Assembly (NCBI GenBank): GCA_030765185.1
Contig: JAVCDE010000027.1
Coordinates: 1-46,131 of the forward strand
Source of the DNA: Candidatus Aceula meridiana
GTDB lineage: Bacteria > Omnitrophota > Gorgyraeia > Zapsychrales > Aceulaceae
DNA length: 46,131 nucleotides
Direction: 5' to 3'
Below are positions 15,624-23,904 of this stretch, in pieces. A model generated the notes under the pieces. The model made no database searches, was not told the DNA's origin, and was given only the letters and a program-made list of their open reading frames with translations. The stretch's first letter is position 1; each line of letters begins with the position of its first letter. Both the position numbers and the translations under genes were made by a program.

Positions 15624-16871
15624 ATGAAAAAAAGACGCGTTGTTATAACAGGTTTAGGTGTTTTGTCTCCCGTAGGAAGCGGAGTCACAAGCTTCTGGAA
15701 TAGCCTTATTGCTGGAAAAAGTGGAATTCACAAAATTGACCGCTTTGATGCTACAGGCTTTGCCTCCCAAATTTGCGGAGACGTAAGAGACTACAAACCC
15801 GAAGAACATTTTAATGTCAAAGAAGCTCGCCATTTATCGCGCTTTGTTCAGCTGGCAGTTGTGGCTTCCCGTGAAGCTGTTAAGCAATCTGCCTTGAATT
15901 TAGAAACTGTCGACCATCACCAATTTGGTGTCATCGTAGGCTCAGGAGTTGGAGACCTCGAATCTTTTGAACGCAACCATACTTTGTATCTAAATCGTGG
16001 CGCTAAGCGAATTTCACCATTTTTTATTCCTCAATTTATTGTTAATGAAGCCGCAGGTCAAATTGCTATTGAAAACAGAGCAAAGGGCTTAGCCACATGC
16101 GTTGTTACTGCTTGTGCAACTGCCACCAACTCTATTGGTGACGCTCTTCGCACAATTCAGTTTGGAGAACAAGATATTATGATTGCCGGCGGAACTGAAG
16201 CTGCTAACACGCCTATGGGTGTCGGCGGATTCGCTGCGATTAAAGCTCTTTCTCAAAGAAATGATGAACCTCAAAAAGCTTCTCGTCCGTTTGATTTAAA
16301 TCGCGATGGTTTTATTATGAGTGAAGGATCTGGTATTGTTGTTATCGAAGAGCTAGAGCATGCGAAAAAAAGAGGCGCGACAATTTTGGCCGAACTAGCA
16401 GGCTACGGTCGGACATCAGATGCATATCATATTACAGCACCAGAACCATCAGGCGAAGGGGCAACGCGGGCTATGAAGCTTGCGCTTGAAGATGCCGGCG
16501 TAAAACCTGAAGAGGTTTCCTATATTAACGCGCACGGAACATCAACGTGGCTTAATGATAAAGGCGAAACGCTCGCTATCAAACAAGCCTTAGGTGAAGA
16601 AAATGCTAGAAAAGTTGCGATAAGCTCTACAAAATCCATGACAGGGCATCTTTTAGGCGCTGCCGGTGGTATCGAGCTTGTTGCCTGTGTTATGGCTGTC
16701 TGCAACGATATTGTTCCGCCTACCATCAATTATGAAACGCCTGATCCTGAGTGTGATCTTGATTATGTGCCGAACAAAGCCCGCGAAATGCAGGTGAACG
16801 TCGCCTTATCAAATTCTTTAGGGTTTGGCGGCCATAATGCCACTCTTGCTGTTAAAAAATTCCAAGAATAA
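15624..16871 (+). CDS. fabF: 3-oxoacyl-[acyl-carrier-protein] synthase II FabF
   Basis: A 415-residue elongating condensing enzyme. It starts R-V-V-I-T-G-L-G-V-L-S-P-V-G. The acyl-accepting Cys164 lies in V-T-A-C-A-T-A-T-N-S. The two catalytic histidines are in N-A-H-G-T-S-T and in T-G-H-L-L-G-A-A-G-G. The glycine-rich S-N-S-L-G-F-G-G-H-N near the end is standard for KAS II. It condenses malonyl-ACP with growing acyl chains. The Shine-Dalgarno is poor, and the gene follows a 12-bp hairpin only 15 bases upstream, which probably lowers its expression relative to acpP. Confidence 0.96.
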   Translation: MKKRRVVITGLGVLSPVGSGVTSFWNSLIAGKSGIHKIDRFDATGFASQICGDVRDYKPEEHFNVKEARHLSRFVQLAVVASREAVKQSALNLETVDHHQFGVIVGSGVGDLESFERNHTLYLNRGAKRISPFFIPQFIVNEAAGQIAIENRAKGLATCVVTACATATNSIGDALRTIQFGEQDIMIAGGTEAANTPMGVGGFAAIKALSQRNDEPQKASRPFDLNRDGFIMSEGSGIVVIEELEHAKKRGATILAELAGYGRTSDAYHITAPEPSGEGATRAMKLALEDAGVKPEEVSYINAHGTSTWLNDKGETLAIKQALGEENARKVAISSTKSMTGHLLGAAGGIELVACVMAVCNDIVPPTINYETPDPECDLDYVPNKAREMQVNVALSNSLGFGGHNATLAVKKFQE

Positions 16872-16901
16872 TTATAAACGAATAAAGGAGTTAACTTACC
16901 G

Positions 16902-17960
16902 ATGAAAAACTACAAAATTGCTGTTATTCCAGGAGACGGAACCGGACCCGAAGTTGTTGATGAGGGCTTAAAGGTTCTAGAAGCTATAGCCGAAAAATGC
17001 GATTTTAAGTATGAAACAGAATCATTTGATTTCGGCGGTGAACGATACCTCAAAACAAACGAAGTCTTGCCGGAATCAGCTGTTGAGGATTTGAAAAAGT
17101 TTGACTCAATCTTTTTAGGTGCGATCGGCCATCCAGATGTCAAAGCAGGAATCCTAGAAAAAGGAATTTTGTTAAAGTTGCGTTTTGATTTGGATCAATA
17201 TATCAATTTACGTCCTGTCACGCTTTATGATGAACGATTCTGCCCAATTAAAGATAAAAAACCAGAAGACATTAATTTTACCGTTGTCCGCGAAAACTCT
17301 GAAGGTCTTTACAAGGGCTTAGGAGAGTTCCAAAACAAGGGAACTGCCGATGAAGTAGCAATTCAAACTTCTTACAATACCCGAAAAGGCGTTGAACGTT
17401 GCTTGCGTTATGCTTTTGATTATACACAAAAATATAGCAAGAAAAAAATGCTTACACTTTGCGGCAAGACAAACGTCCTAACTTATGCCTTTGATCTTTG
17501 GGAGAGAACATTTTATGAAGTAGCTAAAGAATATCCAGATATTAAAACCGACTATGCTCACGTTGACGCAACAACCATGTGGTTTGTTAAAAACCCAGAA
17601 TGGTTTGATGTCATCGTAACAGATAATATGTTCGGCGATATTATTACAGACTTAGGCGCAATGATCCAGGGGGGAATGGGCATTGCCGCAGGAGGCAATA
17701 TCAATCCTAATGGTGTTTCCATGTTTGAACCTATCGGTGGATCAGCTCCGAAGTATACAGGAAAAAATGTCATCAATCCTTTAGCGGCTATTTGTTCAGT
17801 GGGAATGCTATTAAAGGAAATTGGTGAAATAAAAGCATCGGAGATGGTAGAAACATCTGCCAAGCTCGTTGTGCGAGAAAAATTGCAGAGTTTAGCGGCT
17901 GGTCGCATGGGATATTCTACAGCCGAAGTCGGCGATCTCGTTGTTAAAAATCTAAAATAG
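16902..17960 (+). CDS. leuB: 3-isopropylmalate dehydrogenase-type beta-decarboxylating dehydrogenase
   Basis: A 352-residue member of the isocitrate/isopropylmalate dehydrogenase family. It begins I-A-V-I-P-G-D-G-T-G-P-E-V and contains L-L-K-L-R-F-D-L-D-Q-Y-I-N-L-R-P, V-V-R-E-N-S-E-G-L-Y, the metal-binding V-T-D-N-M-F-G-D-I-I-T-D and the NAD-binding G-S-A-P-K-Y-T-G. The substrate-binding segment groups it with 3-isopropylmalate dehydrogenases of the subclass close to tartrate/homoisocitrate enzymes. The most likely job is the third step of leucine synthesis. No leuA/C/D genes are visible; the neighbour is asd. Substrate assignment is therefore less certain than the family. Confidence 0.8.
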   Translation: MKNYKIAVIPGDGTGPEVVDEGLKVLEAIAEKCDFKYETESFDFGGERYLKTNEVLPESAVEDLKKFDSIFLGAIGHPDVKAGILEKGILLKLRFDLDQYINLRPVTLYDERFCPIKDKKPEDINFTVVRENSEGLYKGLGEFQNKGTADEVAIQTSYNTRKGVERCLRYAFDYTQKYSKKKMLTLCGKTNVLTYAFDLWERTFYEVAKEYPDIKTDYAHVDATTMWFVKNPEWFDVIVTDNMFGDIITDLGAMIQGGMGIAAGGNINPNGVSMFEPIGGSAPKYTGKNVINPLAAICSVGMLLKEIGEIKASEMVETSAKLVVREKLQSLAAGRMGYSTAEVGDLVVKNLK

Positions 17961-17970
17961 GTAGAAAGTA

Positions 17971-18981
17971 ATGAAAAAATACAATGTAGCTGTTGTTGGT
18001 GTTGGTGTTGTTGGACAGGAAATGATCCGAACTCTCAAACAGCGCGAATTTCCAATCAAAGAACTTTTTGTTTTTGCACGAAGCGATCGAACCATTTCAA
18101 TCAATGGAAACAATTATTCTGTAAAAACTCTAACAAAAGATTCTTTTAAAGGAGTTGATATTGCTCTCTTTGCCGGAACAGAAGGTGAAAAGGGAGCAGC
18201 GGTTACTTTTGCTCCTGAAGCGATCAAGCAGGGAGCTGTTGTCATTGATAACGGCGCTGATTTTCGCCTTGATGAAGACGTGCCTTTAATTGTTCCAGAA
18301 GCTAATGCTGGCGATATCAAATCGCATAAGGGGATTATCGCAAATCCTAACTGCTCAACGATCCAAATGATAGTGGCGCTTGCTCCTATTTATAAAAAAT
18401 TTGGGCTTGATCGTATTATTGCGTCAACTTATCAGGCCGTTTCCGGAAGCGGAAGAAGCGGCATCGCACAACTAGAGGAAGAATACCGCGCATGGGCGCA
18501 GGATTCTTCAAAAGATGTTGAGAAGCCTATGGGTGATGCAATTGGATTTAACCTGTTTCCTCATATCGGAGGATTTCAGCAAGATGGATACACTTCTGAA
18601 GAATGGAAAGTGGTCCACGAAACACACAAAATTTTCCACAACAGCAATATCAAGATTTCTTGTACGGCGGTCCGAGTTTCTGTAAAAACCGGCCACAGCG
18701 AAGCTGTATATATCGAGACTTCTAAAGACTGCAGCGTCGATGATATTAAGAATATTCTAAGCCAAGCACCGGGAATCAAAATTATTGATGACCTTGAGAA
18801 AAACCTTTATCCAATGCCTATTGACTGCGAAGGCACTGATGATGTTTTTGTCGGACGCATCCGTAGAGATCCTTTTGTAAAAAATGGTTTCTGGCTTTGG
18901 ATTGTTGCCGACAACCTCCGCAAGGGTGCAGCTCTTAATACGATTCAAATCGCTGAAGAACTTATCAGGCAAAACGCATAA
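17971..18981 (+). CDS. asd: Aspartate-semialdehyde dehydrogenase
   Basis: A 336-residue NADP enzyme that reduces aspartyl phosphate to aspartate semialdehyde, the branch point for methionine, threonine and diaminopimelate/lysine. It shows the N-terminal V-A-V-V-G-V-G-V-V-G-Q-E-M dinucleotide fold and the catalytic Cys128 in N-P-N-C-S-T-I. The catalytic His is in R-V-S-V-K-T-G-H-S-E. It feeds the DapA reaction encoded in the large operon further along. Eleven bases separate it from leuB and 13 from truA, suggesting one transcript. Confidence 0.95.
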   Translation: MKKYNVAVVGVGVVGQEMIRTLKQREFPIKELFVFARSDRTISINGNNYSVKTLTKDSFKGVDIALFAGTEGEKGAAVTFAPEAIKQGAVVIDNGADFRLDEDVPLIVPEANAGDIKSHKGIIANPNCSTIQMIVALAPIYKKFGLDRIIASTYQAVSGSGRSGIAQLEEEYRAWAQDSSKDVEKPMGDAIGFNLFPHIGGFQQDGYTSEEWKVVHETHKIFHNSNIKISCTAVRVSVKTGHSEAVYIETSKDCSVDDIKNILSQAPGIKIIDDLEKNLYPMPIDCEGTDDVFVGRIRRDPFVKNGFWLWIVADNLRKGAALNTIQIAEELIRQNA

Positions 18982-18994
18982 ATCTCCACCTTCC

Positions 18995-19750
18995 ATGCGG
19001 ATAATAAAACTCACAATAGAATATAATGGTACAAACTTTTGTGGATGGCAAGTCCAACGAAAGGGCCAGCGCACTGTTCAAGGCGAAATAAAAAAAGCTC
19101 TTAAAAGACTTCTTAAAGAAGAAGTTACTCTCGTGGGGTCTGGACGCACGGATAGCGGCGTGCATGCTTTGGCCCAAGTTGCACATTTTACAACTTCGTC
19201 GAGCATGGACAACAAGAAGCTTTTGAATGCATTAAACGCAAATTTACCTAAGGATATCGCCATTATTGCGGCAAAAGAAGTCCCTGAAGGCTTTCATGCT
19301 CAGCATTCACCGAAGTCAAAAACATATCGCTACTCAATTCTGAATCGTTCTGTGCGCAGCGTACTAGCCCAAGACTTTGTTTATTTTTATCCTTATCCTT
19401 TAAATCTTAATTTAATACGCAAAGAAGCAAAAACACTTATTGGTAAAAAAGATTTTAAAGCGTTTGTGGCAAGTGATCCAGCTCTTAAAAAGCAAGGCAA
19501 AGCAAAAACGACAATTCGCACGATTACAAAGATTGTAGTTCGAAAATCAAAAGGCCTTGTTGAAATTGATATTACAGCTAACGGTTTCCTTTATAAAATG
19601 GTCCGCAATATTGTTGGAACTCTCATAAAGGCGGGAGAGGGAAAATTTCCTAAAGGGTCCATTCGAAGGATATTAAATTCAAAAAACCGTCAAATGGCGG
19701 GACCAACAGCCCCAGCAAAAGGATTATGCCTTTTAAAGGTAACGTATTAA
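18995..19750 (+). CDS. truA: tRNA pseudouridine(38-40) synthase TruA
   Basis: A 251-residue pseudouridine synthase acting on positions 38-40 of tRNA anticodon arms. The start region is I-E-Y-N-G-T-N-F-C-G-W-Q. The catalytic Asp53 is in G-R-T-D-S-G-V-H-A. Later come K-T-Y-R-Y and F-L-Y-K-M-V-R-N-I-V-G-T-L, the RNA-binding C-terminal motif. I place the start at ATG 18995, after the asd stop; an upstream in-frame start inside asd would add residues foreign to the family. Confidence 0.94.
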   Translation: MRIIKLTIEYNGTNFCGWQVQRKGQRTVQGEIKKALKRLLKEEVTLVGSGRTDSGVHALAQVAHFTTSSSMDNKKLLNALNANLPKDIAIIAAKEVPEGFHAQHSPKSKTYRYSILNRSVRSVLAQDFVYFYPYPLNLNLIRKEAKTLIGKKDFKAFVASDPALKKQGKAKTTIRTITKIVVRKSKGLVEIDITANGFLYKMVRNIVGTLIKAGEGKFPKGSIRRILNSKNRQMAGPTAPAKGLCLLKVTY

Positions 19751-19777
19751 TATTTCCAATAAGAGCGTTTTTAAGGG

Positions 19778-19805
19778 TTGACATTTCAACGAAAACTGTT
19801 ATACT
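19778..19805 (+). promoter_or_regulatory. Promoter for rplM-rpsI
   Basis: TTGACA (19778-19783), 16 bases, TATACT (19800-19805). A near-consensus promoter, as expected for ribosomal protein genes, with about 35 bases of leader. Confidence 0.7.
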
Positions 19806-19848
19806 TTTTGTCTGATTGTCGTTATAACACTATTACCCAAAAGAAGAT

Positions 19849-20289
19849 ATGATTCGAAAAACAAAAACTTATATGGCGAAAGCCAGCGATATCAATCGCG
19901 AATGCTACATCATTGATGCCACAAATAAAGTCTTAGGACGCGTTGCAACACGAGCTGCTTCTATTTTGAGAGGTAAGCATAAAGCGATTTACACGCCGCA
20001 TGTCGATACGGGTGACATGGTTATCATTGTTAATGCAGGAAAATTCCGCGTAACCGGCAAAAAAATGCAACAAAAAGAATATCAACGATATTCTGGATAT
20101 CCGTCAGGGCAAAAAATCATCAACATGGCTGAAATGCTTAAACGAAATCCAACTGAAGTACTAAGGCTTGCTGTTACAGGAATGCTTCCAAAGGGAGCAT
20201 TAGGAAGCAAAATGGCAAAAAAATTGAAAATTTATGCTGATGACAAACATAGTCACACAGCTCAAAAACCAATTGTTTTGGAGGTTTAA
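19849..20289 (+). CDS. rplM: Ribosomal protein L13 (uL13)
   Basis: A 146-residue large-subunit protein. Recognisable segments are Y-I-I-D-A-T-N-K-V-L-G-R-V-A-T, Y-T-P-H-V-D-T-G-D, V-T-G-K-K, Y-R/Q-R-Y-S-G-Y-P-S-G, and V-T-G-M-L-P-K-G-A-L-G near the end. Length is normal for bacterial L13. It precedes rpsI by 6 bases, the conserved L13-S9 operon. Confidence 0.97.
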   Translation: MIRKTKTYMAKASDINRECYIIDATNKVLGRVATRAASILRGKHKAIYTPHVDTGDMVIIVNAGKFRVTGKKMQQKEYQRYSGYPSGQKIINMAEMLKRNPTEVLRLAVTGMLPKGALGSKMAKKLKIYADDKHSHTAQKPIVLEV

Positions 20290-20295
20290 TTACCC

Positions 20296-20691
20296 ATGGT
20301 AGAAATTGTAAAATATGCTGCAACTGGCCGACGTAAAAGCGCTATTGCACGCGTCAACATAATCCCTGGCACAGGGGCGATCAAGATCAATAAACGGGCT
20401 TTCGATGATTATTTTCCTGCAGAGACTGATCGCATGAAAGTGCTTGCACCGCTAGAGATCACGCACAACGTGGACAAATTTGACATCATTGCTAAAGTTT
20501 CCGGTGGAGGTATTGCCGGTCAAGCTGATGCAGTCAAGCTAGGTTTATCACGAGCGCTCTCACTATGCGATGCGGATATGCGAACTGTGCTTAAAAAGGC
20601 AAAGTTTTTGAGACGCGACGCTAGAATAAAGGAAAGACAGAAGCCGGGGCAAAAAGGGGCTAGAAAGAAATTTCAGTGGGTTAAAAGATAA
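20296..20691 (+). CDS. rpsI: Ribosomal protein S9 (uS9)
   Basis: A 131-residue small-subunit protein starting with A-T-G-R-R-K-S-A-I-A-R-V. It has V-S-G-G-G-I-A-G-Q-A and ends G-A-R-K-K-F-Q-W-V-K-R, whose terminal Arg reaches the P-site tRNA anticodon. Length and both ends are canonical. It is followed by a strong terminator. Confidence 0.97.
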   Translation: MVEIVKYAATGRRKSAIARVNIIPGTGAIKINKRAFDDYFPAETDRMKVLAPLEITHNVDKFDIIAKVSGGGIAGQADAVKLGLSRALSLCDADMRTVLKKAKFLRRDARIKERQKPGQKGARKKFQWVKR

Positions 20692-20717
20692 CCTAATATA
20701 TATAAAAGTATTATTTA

Positions 20718-20767
20718 AAAGCCTGTCTCCCTCGAGAAAAACGTTGACGAGACAGGCTTTTTCTTTT
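20718..20767 (+). terminator. Intrinsic terminator after rplM-rpsI
   Basis: AAAGCCTGTCTC (20718-20729) pairs perfectly with GAGACAGGCTTT (20749-20760), and the T-rich run continues as TTCTTTT. A 19-base loop contains a possible inner pairing. It separates the ribosomal operon from the arginine operon. Confidence 0.88.
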
Positions 20768-20783
20768 ATCATAAAACATTGCT

Positions 20784-20812
20784 TTGCAAGCTTTTAAAAG
20801 CAATCCTAATTT
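20784..20812 (+). promoter_or_regulatory. Likely promoter of the 16-gene arginine/lysine operon
   Basis: TTGCAA (20784-20789), 17 bases, TAATTT (20807-20812). Predicted transcription start is near 20819, giving a leader of about 80 bases that consists almost entirely of the candidate RNA element. The spacer holds a palindrome, GCTTTTAAAAGC (20790-20801), a possible operator. Confidence 0.5.
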
Positions 20813-20827
20813 TTCGATTCGCGAAAA

Positions 20828-20895
20828 ACGGAATAAATTCGCACTAATGGTTTACGTCATTAACATTCCGTAAATCATGTGCTTATTTAAGGAGA
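20828..20895 (+). ncRNA. Candidate cis-regulatory RNA (pseudoknot), copy before argC
   Basis: Predicted pairings: GGAAT 20830-20834 with ATTCC 20865-20869; TGGTTTAC 20848-20855 with GTAAATCA 20870-20877; GCAC 20841-20844 with GTGC 20879-20882. The strand order S1-S2-S1'-S2' is that of an H-type pseudoknot. Blocks AATTC, TAAC, TCCGTAA and GCTTATTT recur in the element before the NifU-like/moaA genes. The stems show compensatory changes between copies (for example T51-A74 here against C138-G163 there, last digits). AAGGAGA (20889-20895) follows directly, so ribosome access could be controlled. The known class, if any, is not recognised. Confidence 0.6.
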
Positions 20896-20900
20896 TACTG

Positions 20901-21914
20901 ATGATTAACGTAGGAATTATTGGAATTAGCGGATATTCTGGGAAACTTATTTTAAAACTTTTACTTAATCATCCTAAGGTTCGTGTTACGTATATTGCCG
21001 CAGGCAAAACAAAGGGTTCCTTGGGAGATATCCATCCTGAATTCTTAGAAAAAACAAAGCTTTATTGTGATAAGTTTAATCTTAAAAAAGCTAAATCTCT
21101 CTGCGATCTTATATTTGTAGCTGTGCCTCATACACAAGCAATGAAAATTGTTCCCGGCCTTTTAGCGGCAAAAAAGCGTGTGATTGATTTAAGCGCGGAT
21201 TATCGATTTAAATCTGCAAGTGAATATCAAAAGTGGTACAAAACATCTCACAGCGATAAAAAGAATTTGCCTAAAGCGGTTTATGGCTTGCCAGAACTTT
21301 ATCGAGAAGACATTAAAAAGGCAAACTTAATTGCAAATCCTGGCTGCTATCCAACAGCTGCAATTTTATCTTTAGCGCCGCTTGTAGCAACTCAAAATAA
21401 AAATATCAACAGCATAACGATTGATGCCAAATCTGGAATTAGTGGAGCAGGACGAAAAGCTGTACTTGATTTGATATTTTCGGAAATAAGCGAAAACCTC
21501 AAAGCCTATAAAGTTTTGACTCATCAGCACACGCCAGAAATTAACGGATATTTGTCAAAACTCGCCGGAAAAGCAATTGATGTTACTTTTGTGCCACACC
21601 TTGTTCCGTTAAATCAAGGAATTTTTGAGACAATTTATGTCTCTCTTAAAAAACCTATCGCGCTAAGTAAAATTTATACACTGTACCACAAATTTTACAA
21701 AACAGAAAAATTTGTCCGCATTTTAAAAATCGGTATTCAACCAGAAATTAAAAATGTTGTTAACGCCAATTACTGCGATATTGGGTTTGCTACAAATGGA
21801 AAAATGCTTGTCATAACCTCGGCTATAGACAACCTTATAAAAGGGGCCTCAGGGCAAGCTGTTCAGAATATGAATATCATGTGCGGATTCAACGAAAACC
21901 TAGGATTAGGATAA
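20901..21914 (+). CDS. argC: N-acetyl-gamma-glutamyl-phosphate reductase ArgC
   Basis: A 337-residue NADPH enzyme for the third step of arginine synthesis. It has I-G-I-S-G-Y-S-G-K-L at the N-terminus, L-S-A-D-Y-R-F in the middle and the catalytic Cys149 in A-N-P-G-C-Y-P-T-A. Further on are the H-T-P-E-I motif and F-V-P-H-L-V-P. Translation most likely starts at ATG 20901, five bases after AAGGAGA. An upstream in-frame ATG at 20877 lies inside the RNA element and would put the Shine-Dalgarno inside the coding region. First gene of the large operon; argJ begins 3 bases after its stop. Confidence 0.96.
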   Translation: MINVGIIGISGYSGKLILKLLLNHPKVRVTYIAAGKTKGSLGDIHPEFLEKTKLYCDKFNLKKAKSLCDLIFVAVPHTQAMKIVPGLLAAKKRVIDLSADYRFKSASEYQKWYKTSHSDKKNLPKAVYGLPELYREDIKKANLIANPGCYPTAAILSLAPLVATQNKNINSITIDAKSGISGAGRKAVLDLIFSEISENLKAYKVLTHQHTPEINGYLSKLAGKAIDVTFVPHLVPLNQGIFETIYVSLKKPIALSKIYTLYHKFYKTEKFVRILKIGIQPEIKNVVNANYCDIGFATNGKMLVITSAIDNLIKGASGQAVQNMNIMCGFNENLGLG

Positions 21915-21917
21915 ATC

Positions 21918-23057
21918 ATGAAAATAATCAAAGGCGCTATTACAGCTGCGAAAGGCTTTAAAGCAAACGGTCTCTGCTGCGGTATCAAGCGCTCTGGAAA
22001 ACCAGATTTATCCTTAATTGTCAGTGATATTCCAGCGACAGCCGTTGGCGTTTTTACTAAAAACTCAATTATTGCTGCACCTTTAGTTGTCACAAAGAAA
22101 AAACTGCGCAATCAAAAAGCTCAAGCTATTGTCGTTAATAGCGGTAACGCAAATTGCTTTACAGGGAAGTTTGGGCTTATCTATGCGCAAAAAACAACGG
22201 AGGTTATCGCTGGGCTTTTAAAGATCGCAAAAGAAAATGTTCTTGTTTCTTCAACCGGCATCATCGGAAAACCGTTGCCATTTCAAAAGATCAAAAAAGC
22301 TTCTGCCGCGCTGGTAAAGGGCCTCGGAAAAACAAAATCGCATCTAGCTGCTAAAGGAATTCTGACAACCGACCTGTCAACAAAAGAAATCGCTGTACAG
22401 GTGCGCTTGGGTGGAAAAACCGTTAAAATCGGAGCTATGGCTAAAGGATCAGGAATGATTGCCCCTAACATGGCAACAATGCTGGCATTTATTACAACTG
22501 ACACAAAGATGAGTGCGCCTCTTTTAAAAGCCGCGCTCAAACAAGCTTGTGAATTATCGTTTAACAGTATCACCGTCGACAATTGTATGAGTACAAACGA
22601 CATGGTTGTTCTCATGGCCAACGGTCTTGCGCAAAACAAAAGCATTTCAACAAAAGGAAAAGATTTTGATACATTTTGTGCCGCTCTTAAAGTAATTTGT
22701 CTCGACCTAGCAAAAAAGATTGTTAAAGATGGAGAAGGGGCAACAAAATTCATTACAGTCACCGTTAATAACGCAAAAACATACGCTCAGGCGAAAAAAG
22801 CAGCTTTCGCGATTGCGAATTCAAACCTTGTCAAGACGGCCGCCTACGGAAGCAATCCAAACTGGGGGCGTGTTGCTGCTGCTGTCGGTTCGCTTGGTAT
22901 CAGCGTTACAGAAAACATGCTAAAAATTAAATTTAGCTCATTTGCAAAAAAAGAAATCGGGATTGCTGTTGATTTAAGCTTAGGGTCTAAAACCGCCACA
23001 GTTTACACATCAGATTTATCCTTAGATTACGTGAAAATCAATGGAAGATATAATTAA
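21918..23057 (+). CDS. argJ: Bifunctional ornithine acetyltransferase / N-acetylglutamate synthase ArgJ
   Basis: A 379-residue self-processing enzyme that recycles the acetyl group from N-acetylornithine to glutamate. Cleavage and catalysis use T187 in I-A-P-N-M-A-T-M-L-A-F. The N-terminal G-V-F-T-K-N and N-S-G-N-A-N-C-F-T-G motifs and the C-terminal Y-G-S-N-P-N-W-G-R are present. Because no argA or argE is in the window, the cyclic acetyl route is implied. Whether it also uses acetyl-CoA (bifunctional) cannot be read from sequence by eye. It overlaps argB by 17 bases. Confidence 0.95.
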   Translation: MKIIKGAITAAKGFKANGLCCGIKRSGKPDLSLIVSDIPATAVGVFTKNSIIAAPLVVTKKKLRNQKAQAIVVNSGNANCFTGKFGLIYAQKTTEVIAGLLKIAKENVLVSSTGIIGKPLPFQKIKKASAALVKGLGKTKSHLAAKGILTTDLSTKEIAVQVRLGGKTVKIGAMAKGSGMIAPNMATMLAFITTDTKMSAPLLKAALKQACELSFNSITVDNCMSTNDMVVLMANGLAQNKSISTKGKDFDTFCAALKVICLDLAKKIVKDGEGATKFITVTVNNAKTYAQAKKAAFAIANSNLVKTAAYGSNPNWGRVAAAVGSLGISVTENMLKIKFSSFAKKEIGIAVDLSLGSKTATVYTSDLSLDYVKINGRYN

Positions 23058-23904
23058 AAAAGCATCTGTCTTAATTGAAGCGATTCCATATATTCATGCG
23101 TTTCGAAAAAAAGTTTTTGTCATAAAATACGGCGGAAGCATCCTCGAAAACGACGTAGTTCGAAAAAACATCTTTGAAGATCTTATTTTTTTAAGCTATG
23201 TGGGCATTCGCACAATTTTAATTCATGGGGGTGGCCCTCACATTAACGCCCGTCTTAAAAAAGCGGGAATCAAGGCAGTTTTCCATGAAGGTATCCGCGT
23301 TACGGATAAACATACGCTTGATATTGTTACCGAGGAACTTGATAAGCTTAATCAAAAGATCGTAGACGAAATTAAAGCTCTTAAAGGGGACGTAACAGGT
23401 CTCAAGGGATACGAGAACGTTATTCATGTTGATAAAAAAAAGGCTTCGCAAGATTTAGGATTTGTAGGCGAGGTTAAGACTGTCGACCAAAAAGCAATCC
23501 AAAACCACTTAAAGCGAGGAAAAATTACGGTTATCTCACCAATGGGAATTTGCGGTGCAAAACAACCACACAATATCAACGCTGATGAGGTCGCTTCTGC
23601 TGTTGCCGTTTCCATGGAGGCTGAAAAACTTGTTCTTTTAACCAATGTCCGCGGAGTTATGCGAAATCAAAAAGATGAAAAATCTTTAATTTCAACATTA
23701 ACCACGGAAGAAGTTGAAAAGCTTAAAGATAAAAAAATTATCGATGCGGGCATGATCCCGAAGGTAAATGCCTGCGTTCAAACTCTAAACGGAGGGGTTC
23801 ATAAAGCTCACATTGTTGACGCACGCTTACGTCATGCAATTTTGCTTGAGATTTTTACGGATCGCGGTGTTGGAACCCAGATACTAAAAAATGCGAAAAA
23901 CTGA
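23041..23904 (+). CDS. argB: N-acetylglutamate kinase ArgB
   Basis: A 287-residue amino-acid kinase that phosphorylates N-acetylglutamate. It has V-I-K-Y-G-G-S near residue 28, L-I-H-G-G-G-P-H-I-N and N-I-N-A-D-E-V-A. The protein begins with an extra helix (K-A-S-V-L-I-E-A-I-P-Y-I) before the catalytic fold. This helix is characteristic of arginine-inhibited, hexameric NAGKs; enzymes without it are usually insensitive. Feedback inhibition by arginine is therefore likely and fits the ArgJ cycle. argB overlaps both neighbours. Confidence 0.96.
   Translation: MEDIIKKASVLIEAIPYIHAFRKKVFVIKYGGSILENDVVRKNIFEDLIFLSYVGIRTILIHGGGPHINARLKKAGIKAVFHEGIRVTDKHTLDIVTEELDKLNQKIVDEIKALKGDVTGLKGYENVIHVDKKKASQDLGFVGEVKTVDQKAIQNHLKRGKITVISPMGICGAKQPHNINADEVASAVAVSMEAEKLVLLTNVRGVMRNQKDEKSLISTLTTEEVEKLKDKKIIDAGMIPKVNACVQTLNGGVHKAHIVDARLRHAILLEIFTDRGVGTQILKNAKN

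Noticed and set aside
18884-18994. Extended N-terminus for truA
   Set aside because: The extra residues overlap asd in another frame and do not look like TruA; ATG 18995 gives the classical start.
20877-20900. Earlier ATG as the argC start
   Set aside because: It lies inside the RNA element and would place the AAGGAGA Shine-Dalgarno inside the coding region; ATG 20901 fits the family N-terminus.
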